Positions 1-5,858 of a DNA stretch of 5,858 bases are shown one piece after another (position 1 is the first letter of the stretch; each line of letters begins with the position of its first letter). The DNA lies in NCBI GenBank assembly GCA_031254735.1, contig JAIRTU010000054.1:1-5858 (forward strand). The letters run 5' to 3'. Under the pieces are notes generated by a model that saw only the letters and a list, made by a program, of their open reading frames with translations, was not told the DNA's origin and made no database searches. Both the position numbers and the translations under genes were made by a program. Source of the stretch: Bacteroidales bacterium. Lineage in GTDB: Bacteria > Bacteroidota > Bacteroidia > Bacteroidales > WCHB1-69.

Positions 1-1864
1 CCATAATTGTTTGCACCCTGATACTGTGTTCGCATCCCTGCAGATTAATCATGGTCAAATAAACCGTATAGATGCCTGTATCGGCGTAGATATGAGGCAT
101 TTCTGCAAAAGCATCCGCAAGGTTGTCTATACGTGTTGTATCATATTTATTCCATTGTCCAGTAGAATCCCACCACCAAACATAGGTCGTAATATCGGAA
201 GATGTTACCAAAGAATCTTCTATATTCAGCAATCGTATGTAATGACCGGAGTCTGCCGGATTTATTATTTCCCGCTGAGTACCCTCTGCCAAGTCTTCAG
301 ACGATAAATCCAATTCTATTCGGCATCCGTGTGGAGGTGCCGGTGGAGCGGGTACCGTATAGGTTGCCACTGCTCTCATTCTAAAAATATGTATCCACTG
401 GTAAGCCGTATCCATGGGACAACCATAAGGCGTGGTTCCTGTCATCATCACTCTGTAATTTCCATAGCCATTCCCTGTACTGTTTAACGGATTATCCGGC
501 ATTGCATTCGAGCCAAATATATGGGTTGTGGTATGCGAGTTGGGAGTGTTTGTTCCATCACCAAAATACCAATTGGTAACGGCATTTCCATAATCATCTG
601 CCCACGGATAGGTGCTTACATTTGAAAAATTAACGGAATGTCCGGGATCGCATTCATTGGTATCATTTGCAAAAATGGTGGAGGGCGTTCTATCATAAAC
701 CCTTATTCTGAATGTATCACTGACACTACAGAGAGCCGGTCCTCCCGGAACTTTGTCTTCTGCTTTTATTTCAAAGTAATACGTTCCTGTTTGACTGTGG
801 TTTTTGGTGAACTGAATAACAGCCCCTTGACCATAGGCTGATTTGGAAGTAGGAGAGTTGAGAATGGTTTTCCACTCATAACTGAATGTCGGAATCTGTG
901 CTTGAAGACTAACTGTTGCAGGGAGTTCGCAGATCAAGGTATCGGAAACCGTATAATTAAGTACCAGGTTTCTCAAAACAATTGCTTGAGATGCCCTTAT
1001 CTGAAAAGAATCGGTACAACCGTACTGGTCGGTTGCTATCAACTTGGGTATGTAGGTACCTATCCCGCTGTACGTATGAGTAGTAGGATTTATCAGAGAG
1101 GATTGCGATTCTGTAGTTCCATCGCCAAACTTCCATATATAGGTATTGTTTGCAAACGAACGGTTTGCCGATGTATCGGTATAATTGGTGAAAACAGGCG
1201 TAGCTTCCGTCGGAGGTTGAACAAAACAAAAATAATTTTTGTCTATTGTAAATGCTACTTCCGGTTTGCTGCGTACATGAATAAAATTAGTGGAATCTAC
1301 TCTTGCACGGCATCCATTATTATCCGTAAGTATCAGACTTACAGGATAATAAGCGTCTATGTTCAGATTGTTGTCGTATTTATGGACCGGATTGTGCAAC
1401 GTTGAAACACCTCCATCGCCAAAATCCCATGCTGCATCGGTGATAGTGGATGTGGTTGTATATGAAAGCGGAATGCTTCCACCCGGACAAATATCATCGC
1501 CTCCTTTCACTATCTCGAATACCGGCATGGGGTGAATGACAACGTCAACAGAGTCTTTTCGTGTTACGGTGCCTCCTCCCGAATTGAAAGTAGCGGTTAA
1601 AACTATTCTGTAAGTACCCGGAGCGGTGAACAGATGCGTAAAACTTGACCCGTAAAACGGCGCCGTTGTTCCGGATATTGTCCACATTTGAGAAGCCGCG
1701 GTTGGATTACTGTTGTCCGTAAGGTGAATCTCCGCTCCTCTGTTCACATCGCTCGGATCGGCACACGCACTGTTGTTGGTGAAAGAGTACCCAATCTTTG
1801 CTGTTTGAGCGTATGCAATTTGGCATACGATACACATAATACTAAAAATCAAAATTTTCTTCAT
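1..1864 (-). CDS. Secreted multidomain PKD-repeat protein, N-terminal part (C-terminus beyond left edge)
   Basis: The frame is open from ATG at 1864-1862 to the left edge, giving 621 codons without a stop. Residues 1-19 form a type I signal peptide (Lys2-Lys3, a hydrophobic core, cleavage likely after AYA before Gln20), so the protein is exported. The mature part is a chain of about six Ig/PKD-like modules, roughly 25-112, 113-197, 201-290, 297-389, 393-495 and 498-618. The PKD hallmark W-x-FGDG is clear at 146-151, 244-249 and 432-437, with closing strands such as GTYIPKLIATDQYGC. Modules 1, 4 and 6 are degenerate and lack FGDG. Cysteines sit in pairs, one near the start and one near the end of modules 2-6. 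In Bacteroidota such proteins are often large cell-surface adhesins or gliding-associated proteins exported by type IX secretion, but the C-terminal sorting domain that would show this is not in the window. No Shine-Dalgarno sequence is visible; the start is chosen because the signal peptide begins there. Confidence 0.9.
   Translation of the reverse strand, partial: MKKILIFSIMCIVCQIAYAQTAKIGYSFTNNSACADPSDVNRGAEIHLTDNSNPTAASQMWTISGTTAPFYGSSFTHLFTAPGTYRIVLTATFNSGGGTVTRKDSVDVVIHPMPVFEIVKGGDDICPGGSIPLSYTTTSTITDAAWDFGDGGVSTLHNPVHKYDNNLNIDAYYPVSLILTDNNGCRARVDSTNFIHVRSKPEVAFTIDKNYFCFVQPPTEATPVFTNYTDTSANRSFANNTYIWKFGDGTTESQSSLINPTTHTYSGIGTYIPKLIATDQYGCTDSFQIRASQAIVLRNLVLNYTVSDTLICELPATVSLQAQIPTFSYEWKTILNSPTSKSAYGQGAVIQFTKNHSQTGTYYFEIKAEDKVPGGPALCSVSDTFRIRVYDRTPSTIFANDTNECDPGHSVNFSNVSTYPWADDYGNAVTNWYFGDGTNTPNSHTTTHIFGSNAMPDNPLNSTGNGYGNYRVMMTGTTPYGCPMDTAYQWIHIFRMRAVATYTVPAPPAPPHGCRIELDLSSEDLAEGTQREIINPADSGHYIRLLNIEDSLVTSSDITTYVWWWDSTGQWNKYDTTRIDNLADAFAEMPHIYADTGIYTVYLTMINLQGCEHSIRVQTIM
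1807..1864 (-). other. Signal peptide of the PKD-repeat protein
   Basis: Residues 1-19 show a short basic n-region (Lys2-Lys3), a hydrophobic core with two cysteines (Cys11, Cys14) and a small-x-small AYA ending before Gln20. The segments before the cysteines (SIM-C, CIV-C) do not fit a lipobox well, so cleavage by signal peptidase I is more likely than lipoprotein processing. Confidence 0.75.
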
Positions 1865-1915
1865 GACTATATAGATTTTATTTATTCATATAATATTTTT
1901 TCGTGTTCTATTTCC

Positions 1916-1928
1916 AAGACGACGTCTT
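1916..1928. repeat. 13-nt odd palindrome in the gap between the GT-C gene and the PKD gene
   Basis: AAGACG, one central A, then CGTCTT: a perfect 6-bp inverted repeat 52 bp upstream of the PKD gene start and 34 bp past the GT-C stop codon. As RNA it could form only a short hairpin (5-bp stem, 3-nt loop) with no following U-run on the minus strand, so it is a poor intrinsic terminator. A binding site for a dimeric regulator is possible. The rest of this 97-bp gap is A/T-rich and shows no clear promoter or terminator. Confidence 0.4.
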
Positions 1929-1961
1929 ATGCAAAAAAGTTGCCTCTGTTTTTAATTTTTT

Positions 1962-4274
1962 TTATCTTCCCTTAATTTGTCTGATTATATTTTGGCATTC
2001 TTCCTTGTGTTCCGAAAATTTCTCGCTGCATTTTTCCAACAATTCTATCGCTTGTTTTCCATTGCCTGTTTGAGCATAATAAACAGCGGTATAATAATTT
2101 GCTTCAAATTTTCGTTTGTTGTTTTTCAGATATTCTTCCATTATTTTCTTTCCTTTACCCGCATTTCCCGTTTTTGTTGCGTATAAAAGAGCTAAATCGT
2201 ATTGATTTTGAGCCGAATAAGGATTGTTTTTTGCTTTCATTTCATAACATTGCACCGCCGAAGACAAAAACGACTGTTCTTTGGTTGCATTATATGCCGA
2301 CATATATATATTGGCGGCAAAGCCCAAATAATTTTCACTTGGACATATTTCCATTAATTGTTCCACATAGAAAATGGCAGAATCCAATCGGTTGACAGAC
2401 AAATATAATTCTATCAACGAGGTGATTGCAACTTCGTTGTGAGGGTCGTAAGAAAGTGCTTGGTTGTATTTGGCAAGCGATTGTTGAATAAGTTCCATTT
2501 TCTTGGGCATATCCACGTCTGGACTATTGCTCTGCAATTTAAGTTGATATGCTTCATAATCGGACTTATCTTCCCTTTTCAAAATCAGACAAACAGGTTT
2601 TCCGTCCACATCTATTGTATGAACAGTGTTTTTGGGAGGAAAATAACCCTTTTTGATTTGTTCGGGAGGTATTCCTGTAATTACAAAAACGGCATAATCC
2701 CAATCATTGTTTCCACGTTCGTACCAGCGAGAGAAATTATTTTGAAAACGAGCCGTATCCTTTCTCAAATAATACCCGACAGAAGCCGGATGCCACGAAG
2801 CAACTTTTATTTTATCGGTTGTTTCCAAACCGCTTTTTTCCGCATGGGCAATTATCCACTCGGCGGCTTCACGTGTGGAATGGTAATAATAATCCAATTC
2901 GTAATTTCCGTACGCCTTGTCGATGCCTCCCGACAAAGTATTGAAAAATATATATTCGTAAGGGTGATTTTTAATAATATGTACCAACGGCGGCAACATC
3001 AACACAAAAGGCAATGCCACAGCAGCAATTTTCAGATATTTATTTTTCAAAATCTCTATAAGCGATTCAAAGCCCAATGCCGAAAACACAACCAAAGGCG
3101 GATAAACAAACATGGCATGTCGCCAACCGCCGTAAACATTTGATTCTTTGTATACTATCCAAAAAACAGGAAAGAAAAACGTAAAGAAAATCAGAAACGA
3201 CCAAAAATAATGTTCTTTCTTTTTCCACAATAAACCTGCATACAACACCATTCCGATAATCACCGCTACAGGAATGGTCATCAGGATAAATTTTGGCGTA
3301 TAATACCACGGCAATGTATTCGACCATTGCAACGAGCCTTCAAACACTTGACGGATAGATATGGCAAATTTGGACATATTGGCGAAAGCATCGCTCACAT
3401 TGGCAATCGGACTTTTCAAGGCAAAGGGCCACAACAACAACGCCAAAAGAAATCCCACCAACGAAATTCCCAATCCCCAACCTGCTATTTTCCGAAATTC
3501 TTTTTTTGCATTTTCCGAAAATAATCCGTTTTGTCGGTTTCGGAGGATAAAATATATCAATCCAAACATTCCGAAATAGGCGATCAAAAGCAATCCCGCT
3601 ACACGAACACTTATGGCAAAGCCAATAGCAACAGCAAAAAGGATAGCCGTCTTCCATTTCACTTTGGGAAATTCCTGCAAAAATCGGATTAAGCAATATA
3701 TCCCGAAAACAATTCCTGTTGCCATGGGCAAATCTTTCAGATTGTTGAACGAATGTCCCATAAAACGAGGCGAAAGAAAAATCAACACAAAAGCAATAAC
3801 GGCTGCCCGCCAACCCGCTATTCGGTAGGCAATCAATCCAACAAAAAACATTGCCAACCAGCCAAAAATACTGTTGATAATATGTCGACATTGGTAAATT
3901 TCTTCTATTCCAAATGTTTCCGTAACAAAATAAGCGAAATTGTCAACCGATTGTCCGTAATAAGGCAAATTGTATTTTTCGGTAATTACGGCGGCGGTAC
4001 TGTCTTTCCCAAAAGTTTTATAATAATTATACACATGTTCGGCTTGTTCCCAATGAAAATGTTCATCTCCCGAATTGCCGGCACTCAAACTCAAAACAAT
4101 CATCACAAAAAATGCTACTACGGAAAGAGCTATAAATATGCTTCTCCAAATTTTATCACTTTTTGTTATCGGAATCCGTTTTTTTATCTCTTGATACGAC
4201 AAAGAAGAATCGGTTGCAGTTGTTTTTTTGGCAACAGTCTTCTTTTTTGTTTTAGATTTTATTTGTTTGCTCAT
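1962..4274 (-). CDS. GT-C (GT39/PMT-like) membrane glycosyltransferase with C-terminal TPR region
   Basis: This 770-residue protein probably transfers a sugar from a polyprenyl-phosphate donor to an acceptor outside the cytoplasmic membrane. After a Lys/Thr-rich cytoplasmic tail (1-42) comes helix 1 (about 43-65), then an outer loop opening with GDEHFHWEQ (69-77). Its Asp70-Glu71 pair sits where GT-C enzymes carry their catalytic acidic residue. About ten further helices lie between 131 and 433, with a conserved-looking NNLKDLP (177-183) before helix 4 and GGWRHAMFVYPP (382-393) at helix 10. An odd helix count puts the soluble C-terminal half in the periplasm. That half starts with NHPYEYIFFN and DYYYHS (436-466), resembling uncharacterised bacterial GT39-like proteins, followed by an alpha/beta-looking stretch to about 570. 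Residues about 590-765 read as four to five TPR-like helix pairs (for example 594-612, 614-647, 688-720, 724-757). It starts 12 bp after the GtrA-like gene and is probably its operon partner. The exact sugar and acceptor are unknown. Confidence 0.85.
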   Translation of the reverse strand: MSKQIKSKTKKKTVAKKTTATDSSLSYQEIKKRIPITKSDKIWRSIFIALSVVAFFVMIVLSLSAGNSGDEHFHWEQAEHVYNYYKTFGKDSTAAVITEKYNLPYYGQSVDNFAYFVTETFGIEEIYQCRHIINSIFGWLAMFFVGLIAYRIAGWRAAVIAFVLIFLSPRFMGHSFNNLKDLPMATGIVFGIYCLIRFLQEFPKVKWKTAILFAVAIGFAISVRVAGLLLIAYFGMFGLIYFILRNRQNGLFSENAKKEFRKIAGWGLGISLVGFLLALLLWPFALKSPIANVSDAFANMSKFAISIRQVFEGSLQWSNTLPWYYTPKFILMTIPVAVIIGMVLYAGLLWKKKEHYFWSFLIFFTFFFPVFWIVYKESNVYGGWRHAMFVYPPLVVFSALGFESLIEILKNKYLKIAAVALPFVLMLPPLVHIIKNHPYEYIFFNTLSGGIDKAYGNYELDYYYHSTREAAEWIIAHAEKSGLETTDKIKVASWHPASVGYYLRKDTARFQNNFSRWYERGNNDWDYAVFVITGIPPEQIKKGYFPPKNTVHTIDVDGKPVCLILKREDKSDYEAYQLKLQSNSPDVDMPKKMELIQQSLAKYNQALSYDPHNEVAITSLIELYLSVNRLDSAIFYVEQLMEICPSENYLGFAANIYMSAYNATKEQSFLSSAVQCYEMKAKNNPYSAQNQYDLALLYATKTGNAGKGKKIMEEYLKNNKRKFEANYYTAVYYAQTGNGKQAIELLEKCSEKFSEHKEECQNIIRQIKGR

Positions 4275-4286
4275 ATAAATAATATT

Positions 4287-4691
4287 TTATTCCTGCTTTC
4301 TATAAACAAATATGTTGTTTAATAAATAACTCAATATCGACCCCGGTATCAACCATATTGCTCCTGAAATATAAAGGTCTATTCCTCCTGCTTTGAAACA
4401 ATAGATGAAAAGATTGTTGCAAAGATAAATAAAAATATAAACCAACACAAAACGAAAGATTAAATAATTCGATTTATTTTTAAACACCAATATTCCATAC
4501 GTTTTAAAGTTAAACAAAACGCCTGCTATCGTTGCCAATAGTGTTGCCACAGTATAATGCAATCCAATAGCCAAGAATAACGCATACATTCCATAGCCAA
4601 ACACGCTGTTCAATCCGCCGACCAATACAAAACGAATAAATTTATTTCGGAACAGTTTCTTTATAAAAATCAATGGTTGATTATAACGCAT
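4287..4691 (-). CDS. GtrA-family membrane protein (probable polyprenyl-phosphate-sugar translocase subunit)
   Basis: The 134-residue protein has four predicted membrane helices (about 19-41, 46-64, 77-97 and 106-127) and the usual GtrA-family size. Family-like motifs are RFVLVGGLNSVFGYG (20-34) at helix 1, NFKTYGILVF (61-70) after helix 2, and LLNNIFVYRKQE (123-134) at the C-terminus. GtrA proteins are thought to help flip polyprenyl-phosphate-linked sugars from the cytoplasmic to the periplasmic face, which fits its place between a GtrB-like enzyme and a GT-C enzyme. I chose ATG at 4691-4689, which overlaps the upstream gene by 11 bp. The frame extends upstream to a TTG at 4724, but that would give a 44-bp overlap and an extra charged 11-residue tail, so it is less likely. 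Translational coupling to the upstream gene is probable. Direct flippase activity is inferred from the family, not seen here. Confidence 0.88.
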   Translation of the reverse strand: MRYNQPLIFIKKLFRNKFIRFVLVGGLNSVFGYGMYALFLAIGLHYTVATLLATIAGVLFNFKTYGILVFKNKSNYLIFRFVLVYIFIYLCNNLFIYCFKAGGIDLYISGAIWLIPGSILSYLLNNIFVYRKQE

Positions 4692-5658
4692 CTTTTTCGG
4701 GTTCAGCTGCTTCTTCGTTGTCAAAGTTAATTCTTTCTTTCTCTACAACCAAAGGTCGTTTGCGTACTTGGGTGTGAATAGCACCAATGTATTCGCCTAT
4801 CACTCCGATAAAAATAAGCTGTATCGAAGAAAAAAAGAACAATCCGATAACCAAAGGTGCTGTTCCTGCGGTAAAAGTATCCCAATAACACAGTTTGTAA
4901 ATAAGATAACCTGCTGCCACCAGCAAACTAAGAAAGGCAACGATAAAACCAATAAAAATAGACAACCGCAAGGGAAGTTTGGAATGGTTGACAAAACCCA
5001 ACATACCTATATCGTACAATATATAAAAATTCAATTTTGTCTTTCCATGCAACCGTTTGGGTTGAATATAGGTAATTTCAGTTCGTTCAAATCCTATTTC
5101 GGCAATAAGTCCTCTAAAATAAGGATACGGATCGTCAATACTGCGGATAACATCTATAAAACTTTTATCGTACAATCCGAAACCGGTAAAATTTTTCACC
5201 TGTTCCGTTTCCGAAAATTTTGCCAACATATTATAATATGTCTTTCGCAAAAAGAACATAATCGGATTTTCTTTGCTTTTGTTTTTTACTGCCGTAACAA
5301 TTTTAAAACCTTCTTCCCATTTTTTCAACAGTTCGGCAATAAGTTCCGGCGGGTCTTGAAGGTCTGCCACCATTAAAATAACAGCATCGCCAAACGCCTG
5401 ACGCATGCCGTAAAAAGGAGAACGTATATGACCAAAATTCCGTGCATTGACAATGATTTTCACATTTTTATCTTCCGCCGCCAAACGTTTAAGAATAGAA
5501 ACGGTTGTATCGGTAGAAGCGTTATCGATAAAGATATGTTCATATTTATATTGTGGAAGAGCAGCAAACTGTTTTTTTACTTCATTATAAAGTATTTCCA
5601 CATTCGCCTCTTCGTTGTAGCACGGGGTAACTATCGATATTTTTTTCATCATCATCAT
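4681..5658 (-). CDS. Family 2 glycosyltransferase, GtrB/DPM1-like (polyprenyl-phosphate sugar synthase)
   Basis: The 325-residue protein probably joins a nucleotide sugar to polyprenyl phosphate on the cytoplasmic face of the inner membrane. The GT-A domain (about 6-215) begins SIVTPCYNEEANVE (8-21), carries FIDNASTDTT (43-52) for nucleotide binding, and has ADLQDPPE (98-105), whose Asp99 and Asp102 fit the metal-binding acidic motif. FTGFGLYDKSFID (157-169) and RLHGKTKLNFY (202-212) follow, both typical of this subfamily. Two membrane helices (about 231-255 and 266-291) end in IGEYIGAIHTQVRKRP (287-302), a standard GtrB/ArnC-like tail. Length and layout match full-length family members. The gene starts with four consecutive ATG codons (5658-5647), so the exact start is uncertain by up to three residues. 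No Shine-Dalgarno sequence is seen. It is the first gene of the three-gene set. The sugar cannot be read from the sequence. Confidence 0.92.
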   Translation of the reverse strand: MMMMKKISIVTPCYNEEANVEILYNEVKKQFAALPQYKYEHIFIDNASTDTTVSILKRLAAEDKNVKIIVNARNFGHIRSPFYGMRQAFGDAVILMVADLQDPPELIAELLKKWEEGFKIVTAVKNKSKENPIMFFLRKTYYNMLAKFSETEQVKNFTGFGLYDKSFIDVIRSIDDPYPYFRGLIAEIGFERTEITYIQPKRLHGKTKLNFYILYDIGMLGFVNHSKLPLRLSIFIGFIVAFLSLLVAAGYLIYKLCYWDTFTAGTAPLVIGLFFFSSIQLIFIGVIGEYIGAIHTQVRKRPLVVEKERINFDNEEAAEPEKDAL

Positions 5659-5782
5659 ATTACTCTACTTTGCAATTTCACTAAAAGATTCATTTACAAT
5701 TTTAAAAAACAGCATTCAGCCCTGCAAGATACGGAAATTAATATCTTTATATTTCAAAATCAAAACACAAAATGCTGCGGTA
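5659..5782 (-). other. 5' leader of the glycosyltransferase operon
   Basis: AT-rich untranslated stretch between the proposed promoter and the first ATG. No open frame of note, no recognisable riboswitch and no Shine-Dalgarno sequence was seen. It holds a spaced inverted repeat, listed separately. Confidence 0.5.
5710..5777 (-). repeat. Spaced 7-bp inverted repeat in the operon leader, followed by a T-run
   Basis: On the minus strand CAGCATT (5777-5771) is matched by its perfect complement AATGCTG (5716-5710), 54 nt apart, and the second arm is directly followed by six T residues. In the transcript this could close a long-loop stem beginning almost at the predicted 5' end and ending in a U-run, as an attenuator might. 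The long loop and short stem make it weak, and chance is a real alternative. Confidence 0.3.
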
Positions 5783-5814
5783 CAAAGGTACATTATTTTT
5801 ATGAAACAAACAAA
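5783..5814 (-). promoter_or_regulatory. Bacteroidota-type promoter for the glycosyltransferase operon
   Basis: Read on the minus strand, TTTG at 5814-5811 is separated by 20 nt from TACCTTTG at 5790-5783. This matches the Bacteroidota housekeeping consensus (-33 TTTG, 19-21 nt, -7 TAnnTTTG). Transcription should begin a few bases downstream, near 5775-5780, giving a leader of roughly 120 nt before the GT2 start codon. A second TTTG at 5810-5807 has a 16-nt spacing and fits less well. Confidence 0.6.
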
Positions 5815-5858
5815 ACAATCATTCTCTTATGTTTAAAATAATTTTCTCCGCACCTCGA

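Noticed and set aside
902..1405. 167-codon plus-strand open frame opposite the PKD gene
   Set aside because: The minus-strand reading has a signal peptide, FGDG motifs and regular modules through this stretch. The plus-strand product has no recognisable features.
1903..1935. Candidate promoter for the PKD gene (TTTG at 1935-1932 with a TA-containing box near 1910-1903)
   Set aside because: The downstream box reads TAGAACAC and shares only the TA with TAnnTTTG, so the match is no better than chance in A/T-rich DNA.
1930..1960. Intrinsic terminator after the GT-C gene
   Set aside because: The only hairpin here (GCAA/TTGC around CTTTT on the minus strand) has a 4-bp stem and no following U-run. 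The A/T tracts are not preceded by a GC-rich stem.
3340..3891. 183-codon minus-strand open frame inside the GT-C gene
   Set aside because: It overlaps the GT-C membrane region in another frame. The Cys/Phe-rich translation is what a shifted reading of hydrophobic codons produces.
4287..4724. Longer version of the GtrA-like gene starting at 4724
   Set aside because: The codon at 4724-4722 is TTG, it would give a 44-bp overlap with the GT2 gene, and the 11 extra residues look like an out-of-frame reading of its charged tail. The ATG at 4691 fits the family length better.
4768..5376. 202-codon open frame on the plus strand opposite the GT2 gene
   Set aside because: It lies wholly antisense to a gene with clear GT2 motifs, has a low-complexity Lys/Asn/Phe-rich translation and shows no recognisable domain.
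5819..5858. Possible C-terminal end of another minus-strand gene at the right edge
   Set aside because: All three minus frames are open from the edge for a short way and then stop (for example TGA at 5821-5819 and TAA at 5801-5799). With 40-60 bases there is no way to choose between them or exclude non-coding DNA.

Overview
The window looks like chromosomal DNA of a Bacteroidota member (Bacteroidales/Flavobacteriia-like). The signs are AT-rich intergenic DNA, no Shine-Dalgarno sequences before the starts, a good match to the Bacteroidota-type promoter (TTTG, 20 nt, TAnnTTTG), and a large secreted PKD-repeat protein of the kind common in gliding or type IX secretion bacteria. Family assignments come from reading motifs; no database search was possible. 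All four supported genes lie on the minus strand, so the window reads right to left.

Right to left: a leader of about 125 nt with a promoter near 5783-5814 precedes three tightly packed genes. The first (4681-5658) is a GtrB/DPM1-type family 2 glycosyltransferase with two C-terminal membrane helices. The second (4287-4691) is a small four-helix GtrA-family protein that overlaps the first by 11 bp. The third (1962-4274) starts 12 bp later and encodes a 770-residue GT-C/GT39-like membrane glycosyltransferase with a C-terminal TPR region. Together they resemble a three-part Gtr system: GtrB loads a sugar onto polyprenyl phosphate in the cytoplasm, GtrA helps move it across the membrane, and the GT-C enzyme transfers it to a periplasmic acceptor. 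The acceptor is not known from the sequence.

After a 97-bp gap holding a 13-nt palindrome but no convincing terminator, the left third (2-1864) is the first 621 codons of a secreted multidomain PKD-like protein that runs off the left edge. It has a signal peptide and six modules, five of which carry a regularly placed cysteine pair. It may be a surface adhesin or gliding-associated protein, but the diagnostic C-terminus is outside the window.

I found no RNA genes, CRISPR arrays, insertion sequences or phage genes, and no gene-free stretch longer than 300 bases. The most interesting points are the GT-C/TPR fusion in the Gtr-like operon and its position next to a large secreted protein containing candidate Bacteroidota O-glycosylation sites.
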